From positions 525,007 to 589,006 of the forward strand of contig NZ_CABPTY010000001.1 in assembly GCF_902460415.1 (NCBI RefSeq): a stretch of DNA of 64,000 bases. Reading direction: 5' to 3'. This document shows positions 42,618 to 51,872 of this stretch, piece after piece; within the stretch, counting starts at the first letter, position 1; every line of letters begins with the position of its first letter. Below the pieces are notes generated by a model. That model searched no databases. It saw only the letters and a list, made by a program, of their open reading frames with translations, and had not been told where the DNA came from. Source of the stretch: Campylobacter_A concisus_Y (GTDB taxonomy: Bacteria; Campylobacterota; Campylobacteria; Campylobacterales; Campylobacteraceae). The translations under genes were made by a program, and so were the position numbers.

Positions 42618-43895
42618 TTGCTAAATATCGATGAAGTAAGAAAAAATATCATTTTAAAAGAAGGCCTTTACTATTTTGACTACACGGCTTCAGGTCTTGC
42701 TTACAAGCCCATTGAAGATGAAATTTTAAAATTTTTAAAGACCTACGCAAATACTCACTCAGATAGTAGTTCAAGCGCGGTACTTACGCAAAAATACTAT
42801 GAAAACGCAAGGGCTGAGTTAAAAAGCTTATTGGGCCTTGACGATAGTTTTTATCTTATCGCGACTGGTCAAGGAGCAACGGCTGCGATAAAGAAATTTC
42901 AGGAGATAGTGGGAATTTATATCTCACCAGCTACAAGAGCCTTGATCGGTGAAGCAAATTTAAGAAATTTAAACTTGCCACTGGCGATCATTGGCCCTTA
43001 TGAGCATCACTCTGTTGAAGTTAGCTTAAGAGAAGGGCTTTGTGATATAAAACGTATAGAGCTTGATGAAAATAATGAGATAGACTATGTGATGCTTGAG
43101 AATACATTAAAGCAACATGCAAAAAGAAAGATAATAGCTAGCTTTAGCGCTGCTTCAAACGTCACTGGCGTTAAAACCGATTATAAAAAAATTTACTCGC
43201 TGATTAAAAAATATAATGGCATTTTGGCACTTGATGTGGCCACTCTTAGTGCTTATGAAAATGTTGATTGCAGATATTTTGACGCACTGTTTCTCTCGCC
43301 TCACAAGCTGCTTGGTGGAGTTGGGAGTTGTGGACTTTTGGCTATCAAAAAAGAGCTTTGTAAAAATTTGCCTACATTTGCAGCAGGAGGTACAGTCAAG
43401 TACGTAAGCAGGACATCGCATATTTTTACTAGTGAAGTTGAAAATTTAGAAGAGGGTGGCACGCCACCGATAATGCAGCTAATACGTGCAAATTTAGCCT
43501 ACAAACTAAGAAATAAAATCGGACTTAATAATATAAAAGCGGCTGAATGTGAGCTAGGCGAGATGTTTTGCAAAGAGCTAGAAAAGATAGATGAGGTGAT
43601 AAATTATTGCCCTGAAAATTTAGACAGATTACCTATTTTTGCATTTAATGTAAAAGACATTTCGCCTTATGATTTTGCTGCTAGTTTAAGTAGCGAATTT
43701 GGCATACAAACGCGTGCAGGCTGTGATTGCGCTGGGCCATATGGACATGATTTGCTTAATTTAAAAGATAATACCATTTTTGAAGCAAAGCCTGGCTGGG
43801 TACGTGTTAGCATTCACTACACACATACAAAAGAGGATATAAAATATCTTATAAATGCCATAAAATCTTGCATCAAAAAGCACAAAGAAGGATAG
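42618..43895 (+). CDS. Class V aminotransferase / cysteine desulfurase-like enzyme, copy 2
   Basis: This 425-aa protein is a close paralogue of the gene at 39875. The N terminus, the S-P-H-K-L-L-G-G-V-G lysine block, G-P-Y-E-H-H-S and T-R-A-G-C-D-C-A-G-P-Y-G-H-D-L-L are nearly the same. It differs by Asp for Ser between the two loop cysteines and by N-terminal substitutions. I use TTG at 42618: AAAGGA is well spaced and the protein then aligns from its first residue with copy 1. An in-frame start at 42555 would add 21 unmatched residues. A separate promoter and the intervening thiDE suggest duplication followed by functional divergence. Confidence 0.75.
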   Translation: MLNIDEVRKNIILKEGLYYFDYTASGLAYKPIEDEILKFLKTYANTHSDSSSSAVLTQKYYENARAELKSLLGLDDSFYLIATGQGATAAIKKFQEIVGIYISPATRALIGEANLRNLNLPLAIIGPYEHHSVEVSLREGLCDIKRIELDENNEIDYVMLENTLKQHAKRKIIASFSAASNVTGVKTDYKKIYSLIKKYNGILALDVATLSAYENVDCRYFDALFLSPHKLLGGVGSCGLLAIKKELCKNLPTFAAGGTVKYVSRTSHIFTSEVENLEEGGTPPIMQLIRANLAYKLRNKIGLNNIKAAECELGEMFCKELEKIDEVINYCPENLDRLPIFAFNVKDISPYDFAASLSSEFGIQTRAGCDCAGPYGHDLLNLKDNTIFEAKPGWVRVSIHYTHTKEDIKYLINAIKSCIKKHKEG

Positions 43896-43933
43896 AGCAA
43901 AAACTATATGCTTGATATTTGTGGAGAAAATTT

Positions 43934-45040
43934 TTAGAAGCGAATTTTTATAAAACTATAAGTTCTATCAAATCTAAAAGTTAGCAAATTTTGCAAAATT
44001 CCAAAAAGCACCATAAATGTAACAAAGCTGCTTCCGCCGTAACTAAAAAATGGCAGTGGTACGCCCACAACTGGTGCAAAACCGATCGTCATCGAGACAT
44101 TTACACCCACATAAACGAAAATAAGTGCAGCAATCCCCGTGGTGGTAACTTGTGTAAAATAGTCATTTTTTAGGCCGTAATTTAAACTTAAAAGATGTGT
44201 TATAAGTGCTCCATAAAGTCCAAGCAAAAACAATCCACCATAAAAGCCAAAACGCTCGATATTGTAGGCAAAGATGAAATCACTAGTGGCGATTGGCAAA
44301 AATTTAAAGTGCGTCTGCGTCGCTTCGTCCTTTGGCTTGCCCTTCAGTCCGCCACTACCTATGGCGATGATGCTTTGTTTGACGTGATAGCTTGGCTCTT
44401 CAGCTATGAAATCGTGAATTCTCTTTTTTTGATAGTCATGTAAATTTTCATACAAAACAGGTGCCAAAAAGCCTATCGCAAGGATGATAGTGATCCAAAT
44501 TTTCTTATTTACGCCGATCACAAAAAGGATGGTGTAGCCAACTATTAAAAGTATGAGTGCGGTGCCAAGATCAGGCTCTTTCATGATTAGCACAAATGGC
44601 AAAAGTATGTAAAAACTAAGTCTTAAAAAATCTTTTACTCCGTATCCATTAGCCTCTGGAGGACGCTGTTTAATGAGATAGGCTAGCATCAGCAAAAAGG
44701 CTGGCTTCATGAGCTCCGAGGGCTGAAGTGTGAAGTGAACAAAGGGAATTTCTAGCCAGCGCCTAGCTCCTAGTTTGCTAACGCCAAAGAGATCGACACT
44801 TAAAAGCAGCACGATGCAGACCCAGTAAAACATCGGAATAATCCAGTCAATACGCCTAATAGGCAGTAAAAACGCTACACAAAATGATGCAAAACCTATG
44901 CCAAAATACACAAGCTGTTTGTTTGCTAAAATGTCGTTTGCTTCGGAAACTAGGATGTAAGAGATGGCTATGATTGGGATTATTAAAAACGGCTGAATAA
45001 AATCAAAATGTGTTAAAATACGCCGATCTAGTTTTATCAA
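43934..45040 (-). CDS. rodA: Rod shape-determining peptidoglycan polymerase RodA
   Basis: RodA is the SEDS-family glycosyltransferase that, with PBP2, builds the lateral cell wall. The 368-aa protein has about ten membrane segments. It carries F-T-L-Q-P-S-E-L-M-K-P-A (near residue 107), the catalytic-site Asp in M-K-E-P-D-L-G-T-A-L near 155, and the C-terminal G-V-P-L-P-F-F-S-Y-G-G-S-S motif near 327. These features separate RodA from FtsW together with its short length. The start is TTG at 45040, behind an extended -10 promoter. It is divergent from the rluD-type gene. PBP2 (mrdA) is not in the window. Confidence 0.92.
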   Translation of the reverse strand: MIKLDRRILTHFDFIQPFLIIPIIAISYILVSEANDILANKQLVYFGIGFASFCVAFLLPIRRIDWIIPMFYWVCIVLLLSVDLFGVSKLGARRWLEIPFVHFTLQPSELMKPAFLLMLAYLIKQRPPEANGYGVKDFLRLSFYILLPFVLIMKEPDLGTALILLIVGYTILFVIGVNKKIWITIILAIGFLAPVLYENLHDYQKKRIHDFIAEEPSYHVKQSIIAIGSGGLKGKPKDEATQTHFKFLPIATSDFIFAYNIERFGFYGGLFLLGLYGALITHLLSLNYGLKNDYFTQVTTTGIAALIFVYVGVNVSMTIGFAPVVGVPLPFFSYGGSSFVTFMVLFGILQNLLTFRFDRTYSFIKIRF

Positions 45041-45066
45041 GAAGCAAACCTTAATTTTTGGGCTAG

Positions 45067-45072
45067 ATTATA
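45067..45072 (-). promoter_or_regulatory. Extended -10 promoter of rodA
   Basis: Read on the minus strand, TGATATAAT ends at 45067. It matches the extended -10 form TGnTATAAT and places the start of transcription about 20 nt before the rodA start codon. Confidence 0.6.
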
Positions 45073-45092
45073 TCACAAACAAGGCTTTGATT

Positions 45093-46064
45093 TTGGTTAA
45101 ATTTAATGTTTTAAATAGCTCAAGACTCGACGTTGCAGTGGCCAAAGAGCTTCAAATTTCACGTAATCAAGCTTTAAATTTGATAAAAGACTCTCTCGTA
45201 AGCGTAAATTTAAAACCAGTTTCAAAACCTAGCTTTGTTCTAAGCGAAAATGATGAAGTTTGCGTAAATTTTGCCCCAAAAAAAGAGGTGCAAAATGAGT
45301 ACGAAGTAAATTTTGATATCCCGATCATCTACGAGGACGACGATCTCATAGTGCTAAACAAGCCCCCGCAAATCGTCGTTCATCAAGCTCCAAGTGTCAA
45401 AGAGGCGACACTTGTTGAGTGGCTAAACAAAAAGGGCTTTATGCTTTCAAATTTAAACGGCGACGTAAGAGCTGGCATCGTCCACCGCCTAGATAAAGGT
45501 ACTAGCGGCGCTATCGTCGTCGCTAAAAACAACTTCGCCCATGCAAAACTAAGCGAGCAGCTAAGCGATAAGAGCATGGGGAGAATTTATCTAGCGCTTA
45601 TTGATCTTCCCCTAAAAGAGGATGTCATCATCGACAAGCCAATCGGCAGAAATCCAAACAACCGCCTAAAAAAAGCGATCGTTGCGGACGCTAAATTTGC
45701 AAAAAGCGCCTTTGTAAATTTGCTAAGTGAAAATGGCATAAATTTAATAGCAGCAAAACTTTTTACAGGCAGGACTCATCAGATAAGAGTGCACCTATCT
45801 AGCATAAACCGCCATATTTTAGGCGATGATTTATACGGATTTAAGAGCCAAGGCGATAAAATAAGCAGGGTTATGCTTCACGCTTATATGCTTTATTTTA
45901 TCCATCCAAGAACTGGCAAAAGGGTGGAATTTATCGCAAAAACGTATGATGACTTTAACCAAATAATTTACAAAAAAATTCCCAAGGAGATTTTTGATGA
46001 AAAAATTTGCCCTACGCATATTGACACCATTTTTAGCAGCTTTCTTAGCGGGATGCGGCTCTAG
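45093..46064 (+). CDS. RluA/RluD-family 23S rRNA pseudouridine synthase
   Basis: The 323-aa product has an S4 RNA-binding domain (about residues 8-60) followed by the RluA-type catalytic domain. The catalytic Asp lies in A-G-I-V-H-R-L-D-K-G-T-S-G (near 132), with L-Y-L-A-L-I-type strands and F-T-G-R-T-H-Q-I-R-V-H-L near 228. AAGG at 45081-45084 fits TTG 45093 better than the in-frame TTG at 45087. Its 3' end overlaps the start of flpA. C. jejuni has the corresponding gene next to flpA. Exact rRNA target (rluD or rluC type) cannot be told. Confidence 0.88.
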   Translation: MVKFNVLNSSRLDVAVAKELQISRNQALNLIKDSLVSVNLKPVSKPSFVLSENDEVCVNFAPKKEVQNEYEVNFDIPIIYEDDDLIVLNKPPQIVVHQAPSVKEATLVEWLNKKGFMLSNLNGDVRAGIVHRLDKGTSGAIVVAKNNFAHAKLSEQLSDKSMGRIYLALIDLPLKEDVIIDKPIGRNPNNRLKKAIVADAKFAKSAFVNLLSENGINLIAAKLFTGRTHQIRVHLSSINRHILGDDLYGFKSQGDKISRVMLHAYMLYFIHPRTGKRVEFIAKTYDDFNQIIYKKIPKEIFDEKICPTHIDTIFSSFLSGMRL

Positions 46065-47203
46065 CGTACCGACTCAGCAAAGTATGTCACTGCCTACGAT
46101 TACAAGTTTAAAAACTATTTCAGATATGACAGAAGTTGGCTTCGAGTGGAATCCAGTGACCGATGAGAGCGTCGTTGGCTACTATCTTTACCGCTCAAAT
46201 CCAAATGATGCAAACTCAAAAATGCAACTAGTTGCAAACATAAAAGACCGCTTTGCTACGCACTATGTGGATCGTGATCTAGCTCCAGAGACAACTTACT
46301 CATACCAAATGAGAACCTACTCAAGTAATGCCATCTCTCAACCAGGCACGATCGCAACAGCAACCACAAAGCCGCTACTTGACTCAGTACCGTTTTCGCA
46401 AGCTATTACAGGGCTTCCAGGACGTGTAAAAGTGATCTGGAGACCACATCCTGATAGCACCGTGGCAAGCTATATCATTCAAAGAAGTGATGCAGGAGCT
46501 AATAAATTTAGCCAAATCGCAGAGGTAAATGGCAGACTAAATGCTGAATATATCGATACTGAAGTAAAACCTGGTAAGTCTTATGAATATAGAATTTTAG
46601 TTAAAACTTCTTCAGGCGTTGTTTCAAAACCAAGCCAAAACATAAGTGCAACGACAAAGGAGTTACCCTAAATCAGTAACAAACCTTCAGGCAACAAAAA
46701 ATGCGCCAAAGAAGATAATTTTAACTTGGGATTACGTGCCAGCTGAGGATTTTGCTTATTTTAAGGTTTATAGGACAGTGAGCAAAATTTTGCCTTACAC
46801 ATACCTAGCAAAAACGACTAGCAACACTTATGAGGATCTCATAAACACAAATGCGGCAACAAGGTATTACAGGGTCACAGCAGTCGATAAAGACGGCCTT
46901 GAGAGCTTAAAACAAGAAGAGCCAATCGTGGGGATAACACTTGGTGCGCCAAAGACTCCAAATATTAGCGCTAGCTACGATGGTAGCGGAGTAAATGTAA
47001 ATTGGAGTGCAGTTGATAGAGCTAGTTCGTACACTGTTTATAGAAGTGGCGCAAGTGAGAAAATTTTTAGTGGCATAGATGGTACTGGACTTAGAGATGA
47101 TAGCGTGCAAAAAGGAGCTAGCTACTCTTACAGCGTCGTAGCTATCGATGAGTACGGCATCGCCTCTGATAAGTCATCAAAAGCAGAAGTTAGCATAAAA
47201 TAA
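45997..47203 (+). pseudogene. flpA: Fibronectin-binding lipoprotein FlpA, interrupted by a frameshift
   Basis: FlpA is an outer-membrane adhesin with fibronectin type III repeats that binds host fibronectin. Part one (45997-46671, 224 aa) has a lipoprotein signal ending L-A-G-C and two FN3 repeats (about 35-130 and 131-222), and stops after K-E-L-P. Part two (frame open from 46646; homology resumes at 46670) continues with K-S-V-T-N-L-Q-A-T-K and two more FN3 repeats to 47203. Removing one base from the CCC at 46666-46668 restores a single frame of about 401 aa, close to the C. jejuni length. AAGGAGA precedes ATG 45997. No well-placed internal start for part two is visible. This may be a true mutation or a sequencing error. 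Confidence 0.8.
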
Positions 47204-48390
47204 TGCCAAATTTCATCGCTTCGTCTTTAAAAGAGCTCTCGTTTCCATTTGGTAATGACAAGATCAAATTTCTTTGGCAGGCAAATGGGCGAAACGAGAG
47301 GCTCATCTACACAAAAAATGAAGAAGAGAGCTTTTTCCTAGTTGTAAAGCCTGGTAAAAATGGCATCGTCGTAAAGGGAGAAAAGCTTACAAAGCCAGCT
47401 AAAGTTGGTCTTTTGCAAGAGGCGCTTGAGCTTTTTAAAGAGCAAAATTGCAATGATGTAATCAGTCAAGCATTCGCTGTAAAAAAGACAAATTTGACTA
47501 AAAAAGTGAGCGAAATTTTAAGCCTTGAAGAATTTGTGCCAGCATTTTGCGAGCTAAAAGATAAATTTGATCAAATTTTTATAGAGATCGGCTTTGGTTC
47601 TGGTAGACACTTGCTTTATCAAGCTAAAAATAATCCAAATACCCTAGTTATCGGAATAGAAGTCTATAAGCCAAGCATCGAGCAAGTAGCAAAGCTAGCT
47701 AGGGCAAATGGTCTAGAAAATGTGCGTCTAATAAACACCGACGCCAGGCTCTTGCTCTCACTTATTGGCTCAAATTTAGTTGATAGAGTCTTTTTACACT
47801 TTCCAGTGCCATGGGATAAAGCAGAGCATAGACGTGTGGTCTCGTCGGCGTTTGCGCTTGAGTGCGAGAGGATACTAAAAGTAGGCGGTAAATTTGAGTT
47901 AAGGACTGATAGCAAGGAGTATTGCGACTTTAGTTTGAGTAAATTTTTAGAGCCTACAAACTCAAAAATAGAAGCTTTCAAAAATAGAAATTTAGAGGTA
48001 ACTAGCAAGTATGAAGACCGCTGGAGACGCCAGGATAAAGACATTTACGATGTCATTTATACTTGTGAGATTGAAAGTGGCGAGAGTGTTTTAGCTGGGG
48101 ATTTTAGCTTTAAAGAAAAGACAAGCGTAAAAAATATCATTAAAAATTTCAAAAATTTCATCATCAAAAAAGAGGATTATTTTTTACATTTTGAAGAAAT
48201 TTACACCATAAACGAGGGTGAAATTTTGCTAAAAGTTACTTTTGGAGCATTTAATAAACCTGAGCAATGTTTTATCAAAATAAGCGATGAAAAAAGCGAA
48301 TATTTTATAAAAAAACCGATCTTAATTCTTGAGAATTTAGCAGCACACGAACTTTTGAAGGAGTATTTGGCTGATGCAAGAGATAATTAG
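47203..48390 (+). CDS. trmB: tRNA (guanine-N7-)-methyltransferase TrmB
   Basis: TrmB methylates G46 of tRNAs using SAM. The 395-aa protein is much longer than typical TrmB (about 230 aa). The conserved core lies at about residues 120-300, with F-I-E-I-G-F-G-S-G-R-H-L, I-G-I-E-V-Y and F-L-H-F-P-V-P-W-D-K-A-E-H-R-R. It is flanked by an N-terminal 115-residue and a C-terminal 90-residue extension, as is usual in Campylobacter. Its ATG shares bases with the flpA stop (TAATG) and it overlaps ftsE by 17 nt. Confidence 0.9.
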   Translation: MPNFIASSLKELSFPFGNDKIKFLWQANGRNERLIYTKNEEESFFLVVKPGKNGIVVKGEKLTKPAKVGLLQEALELFKEQNCNDVISQAFAVKKTNLTKKVSEILSLEEFVPAFCELKDKFDQIFIEIGFGSGRHLLYQAKNNPNTLVIGIEVYKPSIEQVAKLARANGLENVRLINTDARLLLSLIGSNLVDRVFLHFPVPWDKAEHRRVVSSAFALECERILKVGGKFELRTDSKEYCDFSLSKFLEPTNSKIEAFKNRNLEVTSKYEDRWRRQDKDIYDVIYTCEIESGESVLAGDFSFKEKTSVKNIIKNFKNFIIKKEDYFLHFEEIYTINEGEILLKVTFGAFNKPEQCFIKISDEKSEYFIKKPILILENLAAHELLKEYLADARDN

Positions 48391-49045
48391 TGCAAGGAAT
48401 TTGAGCCTAGCTTATGAACGCGATGAAATCGTAATTAATAGCGTCAATTTAGATATTTATGCAAATGATTTTGTCTTTATCACAGGCAAGAGCGGAAGTG
48501 GAAAAAGCACACTTTTAAAATCATTTTATGGAGAAATTTCACCTCTTGCTGGAGAGCTAAATGTCTGCATGACGCAAATGGACGACATCGATGATAAAAG
48601 ACTTTGTGAGCTTAGGCAGCGAGTTGGCATTATATTTCAAAATTATCGCTTGATAAATGAATGGAATGTGGAAAGAAACGTCATGTTGCCCCTCATCATC
48701 AAAGGCATCAATCAAAATGTGAGCAAAAAGCAAGTGGCTAAACTTTTAAAACATGTAAATATGCTTCATAAAGCTGATAAATACCCTCGTGAGCTAAGTG
48801 GTGGTGAGCAGCAAAGAGTAGCGATGGCAAGGGCTCTAGCGCACAATCCAAATTTGCTCTTATGCGACGAGCCAACGGGAAATTTAGACGAATACTCAAG
48901 CGACGTCATCTGGTCGCTTTTAAAATCAGCTAGGGAATTTCTAGGCACGAGCGTAGTAGTTGTCACACACCATATCCCATCGACACTTCGTATCCCATAC
49001 CGCCACTTCGTCATAGAAAATGGAGGCGTGCATGAGATCGCTTAA
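48374..49045 (+). CDS. ftsE: Cell-division ATP-binding protein FtsE
   Basis: FtsE is the ATPase of the FtsEX complex, which couples divisome assembly to septal peptidoglycan splitting. The 223-aa protein has a Walker A motif G-K-S-G-S-G-K-S-T-L-L (near residue 38), the signature L-S-G-G-E-Q-Q-R-V-A (near 140), and Walker B L-L-L-C-D-E-P-T-G-N-L-D near 160. The usual FtsE length and the partner ftsX directly downstream settle the identity against LolD-type ATPases. Confidence 0.93.
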   Translation: MQEIISARNLSLAYERDEIVINSVNLDIYANDFVFITGKSGSGKSTLLKSFYGEISPLAGELNVCMTQMDDIDDKRLCELRQRVGIIFQNYRLINEWNVERNVMLPLIIKGINQNVSKKQVAKLLKHVNMLHKADKYPRELSGGEQQRVAMARALAHNPNLLLCDEPTGNLDEYSSDVIWSLLKSAREFLGTSVVVVTHHIPSTLRIPYRHFVIENGGVHEIA

Positions 49046-49847
49046 AAATCATCTTGGATTCATCCTACCGCTGATCGCGCTTTTGTTTTCCGTGCAGTTT
49101 AGTCTAACTGCCGATAAGATTGTGAGAGATTATGAAAGACTTATGGGAAATGACTACAACATCGTCATAGTTTCAAGTAAAGAGCTTAGTGATACTATTT
49201 TAAAGCCAGTGGTTAGCAATCTATCTGGCATCGAGCCACTAAGTCCGCAAAAGATCATCGACCGCCTCTCAAATGACATCTCGGCTAAAAATTTGTCCAT
49301 ACTGCAAAATGCGCTACCTAAATTTTACTCACTAAAACTTAGCGAATTTCCGACACCGCAGTACATGGATGAGCTAAAGCAAAAACTTTTAAAATTTGAT
49401 GGCATCACAAAGGTCGAGACATTTTCAAAGACCCATGACAAGGTCTTTAAAATGCTAAATTTAGCCAAAAGTATATCGTATGCTTTTATGGCAATACTTT
49501 GTGTTGTTGGACTCATGCTCATGCTAAAGCAGGCTAAAATTTGGCTATTTGAGCATAGAGAGCGCATCGAGATTATGACGCTTTTTGGAGCACCATTTTG
49601 GCTAAAATCAGCCATGCTTTACAAATCAGCCATGGTTGATAGCCTAGTTGCGACCACTATAGTTGGTGCATTTTTCTTTTTCTTGCCTGGTATTGAAATT
49701 TTTAGAGAAAATGCCGCAAGTATTGATGTGGTATTGCCTAGTCTTGATCCTTCAAGGGATATTTTTATTTTATTTGGCGTGGCTATGTTTTTAAGCATTT
49801 TTGCTGTTAGTTTGGTGATGAGTAAGGCTAGAAAAAGCACGATATGA
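49032..49847 (+). CDS. ftsX: Cell-division membrane protein FtsX
   Basis: FtsX is the membrane partner of FtsE and transmits the signal to a periplasmic hydrolase activator. The 271-aa product has an N-terminal membrane helix (about residues 8-25), a periplasmic loop to about 145 and three C-terminal helices (about 150-170, 200-225, 242-262). ATG 49032 is chosen because GGAGG at 49022-49026 is well placed; the in-frame ATG at 49020 overlaps it. It overlaps the 3' ends of ftsE and the 5' end of the M23 gene by a few bases. Confidence 0.88.
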   Translation: MRSLKNHLGFILPLIALLFSVQFSLTADKIVRDYERLMGNDYNIVIVSSKELSDTILKPVVSNLSGIEPLSPQKIIDRLSNDISAKNLSILQNALPKFYSLKLSEFPTPQYMDELKQKLLKFDGITKVETFSKTHDKVFKMLNLAKSISYAFMAILCVVGLMLMLKQAKIWLFEHRERIEIMTLFGAPFWLKSAMLYKSAMVDSLVATTIVGAFFFFLPGIEIFRENAASIDVVLPSLDPSRDIFILFGVAMFLSIFAVSLVMSKARKSTI

Positions 49848-51064
49848 GAAAAGGAATTTTTACATTTTTGCTAGCTTTTAGCTTAGCTTTTGCGTCAAAT
49901 ACTAAAGAGAAGATCAAAGACTCCAAAAACTCGCTAAGATCGAGTCAGGCGATGAGCGAGCAGCTTAGTAAAAAGCTAGATGATTTGGCTGGTGATATCG
50001 TAAGTGGCGAGAAAAAACTTCGAGGTATAAGTGGTGATATCACAAATTTAAAGGGTCAAATTTCTGTACTTGAGACAAATGCTTCAAAAGCACTTATTGA
50101 GCTTGATGATCTAACTAAGCAAAACAAAGAGCTAGAGCGCACTCAAAAGGAGCTTGAGCAAAACATGATAAGGATTATCGCAGAAGATTTGTCGTTTGAT
50201 CTTTTGATGTCTGCAACTGAGGGCAAGCAAAGCGAGGAGAGTATCATCTCATCTCAAATTTTAACCAAACTAAATGCCATTGCAAAAGAGGATTTTAAAA
50301 GACTTAGCCAAAACTATGAAGATACAATCGAGAAGATAAAAAGTAAATCAAATAAAATAAACGAGATAAACTCAAGCATCAAAAACTATAGACGCAAGCA
50401 AAGTGACTTGCAAAATTTAGAAAGCACGCAAAAAAATACTATAAACGGACTAAAACGAGATAAAGAAATTTATAGTAAAAAGCTAGCCAAACTTCAAGCT
50501 CAGCAAGATGAGCTAAGAAAGACGCTAGAGCAGCTTGCCATCATGCAAAAGCAAGAAGATGAAGCTGCACGTGCAGCTAGAGAAAAACAAGAAAAAGCAG
50601 CTGCAAGTAAAGGTGGTAAAAAAGGCGCAAAAAGCCAACCAATGGGTGGAGGCTATCAAACAAGCTCGGTCAAAAAATATTCAGGTGCAAAGACAATCGC
50701 TCCTCTTGATAGCTACACTGTAAAGCAAAAATTTGGAAATTACGTAGACCCAATATATAACATAAAAATTTTTAACGAGTCAGTCATACTTCGATCAACT
50801 ACGCCAGACGCCAAGGTTAAAAGCGTATTAAATGGCAAAGTAGTCTTTGCAAAAGCGACACCAATGCTTGAAAACGTAGTCATTATAGAAAATGAAAATG
50901 GTATACATACGATCTATGCTCACCTAAGCCAAATCGCACCGACTGTAAAAGTCGGCTCAGTCGTGCAAAAAGGCTACGTTATAGGCCGAGTTAGAAACGA
51001 TCTAACCTTTGAAGTGACGCAAAGAAACTACCACATCGATCCACTTGAAATGATCTCAAAATAG
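49844..51064 (+). CDS. EnvC-like LytM-domain protein lacking zinc ligands
   Basis: The 406-aa exported protein has a signal peptide (about residues 1-17), two long coiled-coil segments (about 20-95 and 120-245), a charged Lys/Ala/Gly linker, and a C-terminal M23/LytM fold (about 290-400). The catalytic zinc site is absent. Where active enzymes read H-x-G-x-D, this reads N-E-S-V-I-L, and where they read H-L-H-F-E-V it reads D-L-T-F-E-V; only the Y-A-H-L histidine remains. Coiled coil plus dead LytM is the design of EnvC, the FtsEX-controlled activator of AmiA/AmiB amidases. It overlaps ftsX (ATGA), and amiA is five genes downstream. The C. jejuni locus has the same order. Confidence 0.82.
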   Translation: MRKGIFTFLLAFSLAFASNTKEKIKDSKNSLRSSQAMSEQLSKKLDDLAGDIVSGEKKLRGISGDITNLKGQISVLETNASKALIELDDLTKQNKELERTQKELEQNMIRIIAEDLSFDLLMSATEGKQSEESIISSQILTKLNAIAKEDFKRLSQNYEDTIEKIKSKSNKINEINSSIKNYRRKQSDLQNLESTQKNTINGLKRDKEIYSKKLAKLQAQQDELRKTLEQLAIMQKQEDEAARAAREKQEKAAASKGGKKGAKSQPMGGGYQTSSVKKYSGAKTIAPLDSYTVKQKFGNYVDPIYNIKIFNESVILRSTTPDAKVKSVLNGKVVFAKATPMLENVVIIENENGIHTIYAHLSQIAPTVKVGSVVQKGYVIGRVRNDLTFEVTQRNYHIDPLEMISK

Positions 51065-51107
51065 CTACTTTGTAAGCGTTATTAGCTAAATTTAAAGCCT
51101 TTTTGGC

Positions 51108-51113
51108 TAGAAT
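51108..51113 (+). promoter_or_regulatory. Candidate -10 box upstream of pyrH
   Basis: TAGAAT at 51108-51113 lies 25 nt before the pyrH start. This is the only gap longer than 70 nt between flpA and mnmC, so a promoter for pyrH-rpoZ-spoT is plausible here. Confidence 0.4.
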
Positions 51114-51137
51114 GCGTGAATTTCAAGGAGCATGACA

Positions 51138-51854
51138 ATGAGTAAAAGAAAACGCGTATTGGTTAAATTTTCAGGCGAAGCTTTAGCGGGAGAAAATGGT
51201 TTTGGCATAGATACGGCGGTGCTTAAATTTATAGCAAATGAGATAAAAGAGCTTGTCGAAAATGGTATCGAGGTTGGCATCGTGATAGGTGGTGGCAACA
51301 TTATACGTGGTGTGAGTGCTGCAAAAGATGGCATCATCAAACGAACAAGTGGTGATCACATGGGCATGCTAGCAACTGTTATAAATTCGATCGCGATGCG
51401 TGAAGCTTTAGAACGAAGTGGGCTAGAGGTAAGAGTGCAAAGTGCAATCAAAATGGAAGCGATCTGTGAGACCTTCATCGTGGGACGTGCGCAGCGCCAT
51501 TTAGAAAAAGGCAGAGTTGTTATATTTGCTGCAGGTACTGGCAATCCTTTCTTTACAACTGATACAGCAGCAACTTTAAGAGCTATTGAGATCGGCTCAG
51601 ATATGATCATAAAAGCTACAAAGGTTGATGGCGTTTATGATAAAGACCCGAAAAAATTCAAAGATGCAAAACTTTTAAAATCACTAAACTATGAAAAGGC
51701 AATGAGCGATGATATCAAGGTTATGGACGATACTGCCATAGCTTTAGCAAAAGATAACTCACTGCCTATTTTGGTTTGTAATATGTTTAAGGCTGGAAAT
51801 TTATTAAAAATAATAAATGAAGAAGAAGCGGCCCTATACTCAGTAGTAAAATAA
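51138..51854 (+). CDS. pyrH: Uridylate kinase
   Basis: PyrH phosphorylates UMP to UDP and is allosterically controlled. The 238-aa amino-acid-kinase-fold protein shows L-V-K-F-S-G-E-A-L (near residue 7), I-V-I-G-G-G-N-I-I-R-G near 46 and F-A-A-G-T-G-N-P-F-F-T-T-D-T-A-A near 130. A-T-K-V-D-G-V-Y-D-K-D-P-K lies near 160. ATG 51138 is used since AAGGAG at 51125-51130 stands 7 nt before it; the in-frame ATG at 51132 is too close. Confidence 0.95.
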   Translation: MSKRKRVLVKFSGEALAGENGFGIDTAVLKFIANEIKELVENGIEVGIVIGGGNIIRGVSAAKDGIIKRTSGDHMGMLATVINSIAMREALERSGLEVRVQSAIKMEAICETFIVGRAQRHLEKGRVVIFAAGTGNPFFTTDTAATLRAIEIGSDMIIKATKVDGVYDKDPKKFKDAKLLKSLNYEKAMSDDIKVMDDTAIALAKDNSLPILVCNMFKAGNLLKIINEEEAALYSVVK

Positions 51855-51872
51855 ATTTTAAAAAGGATAAAT

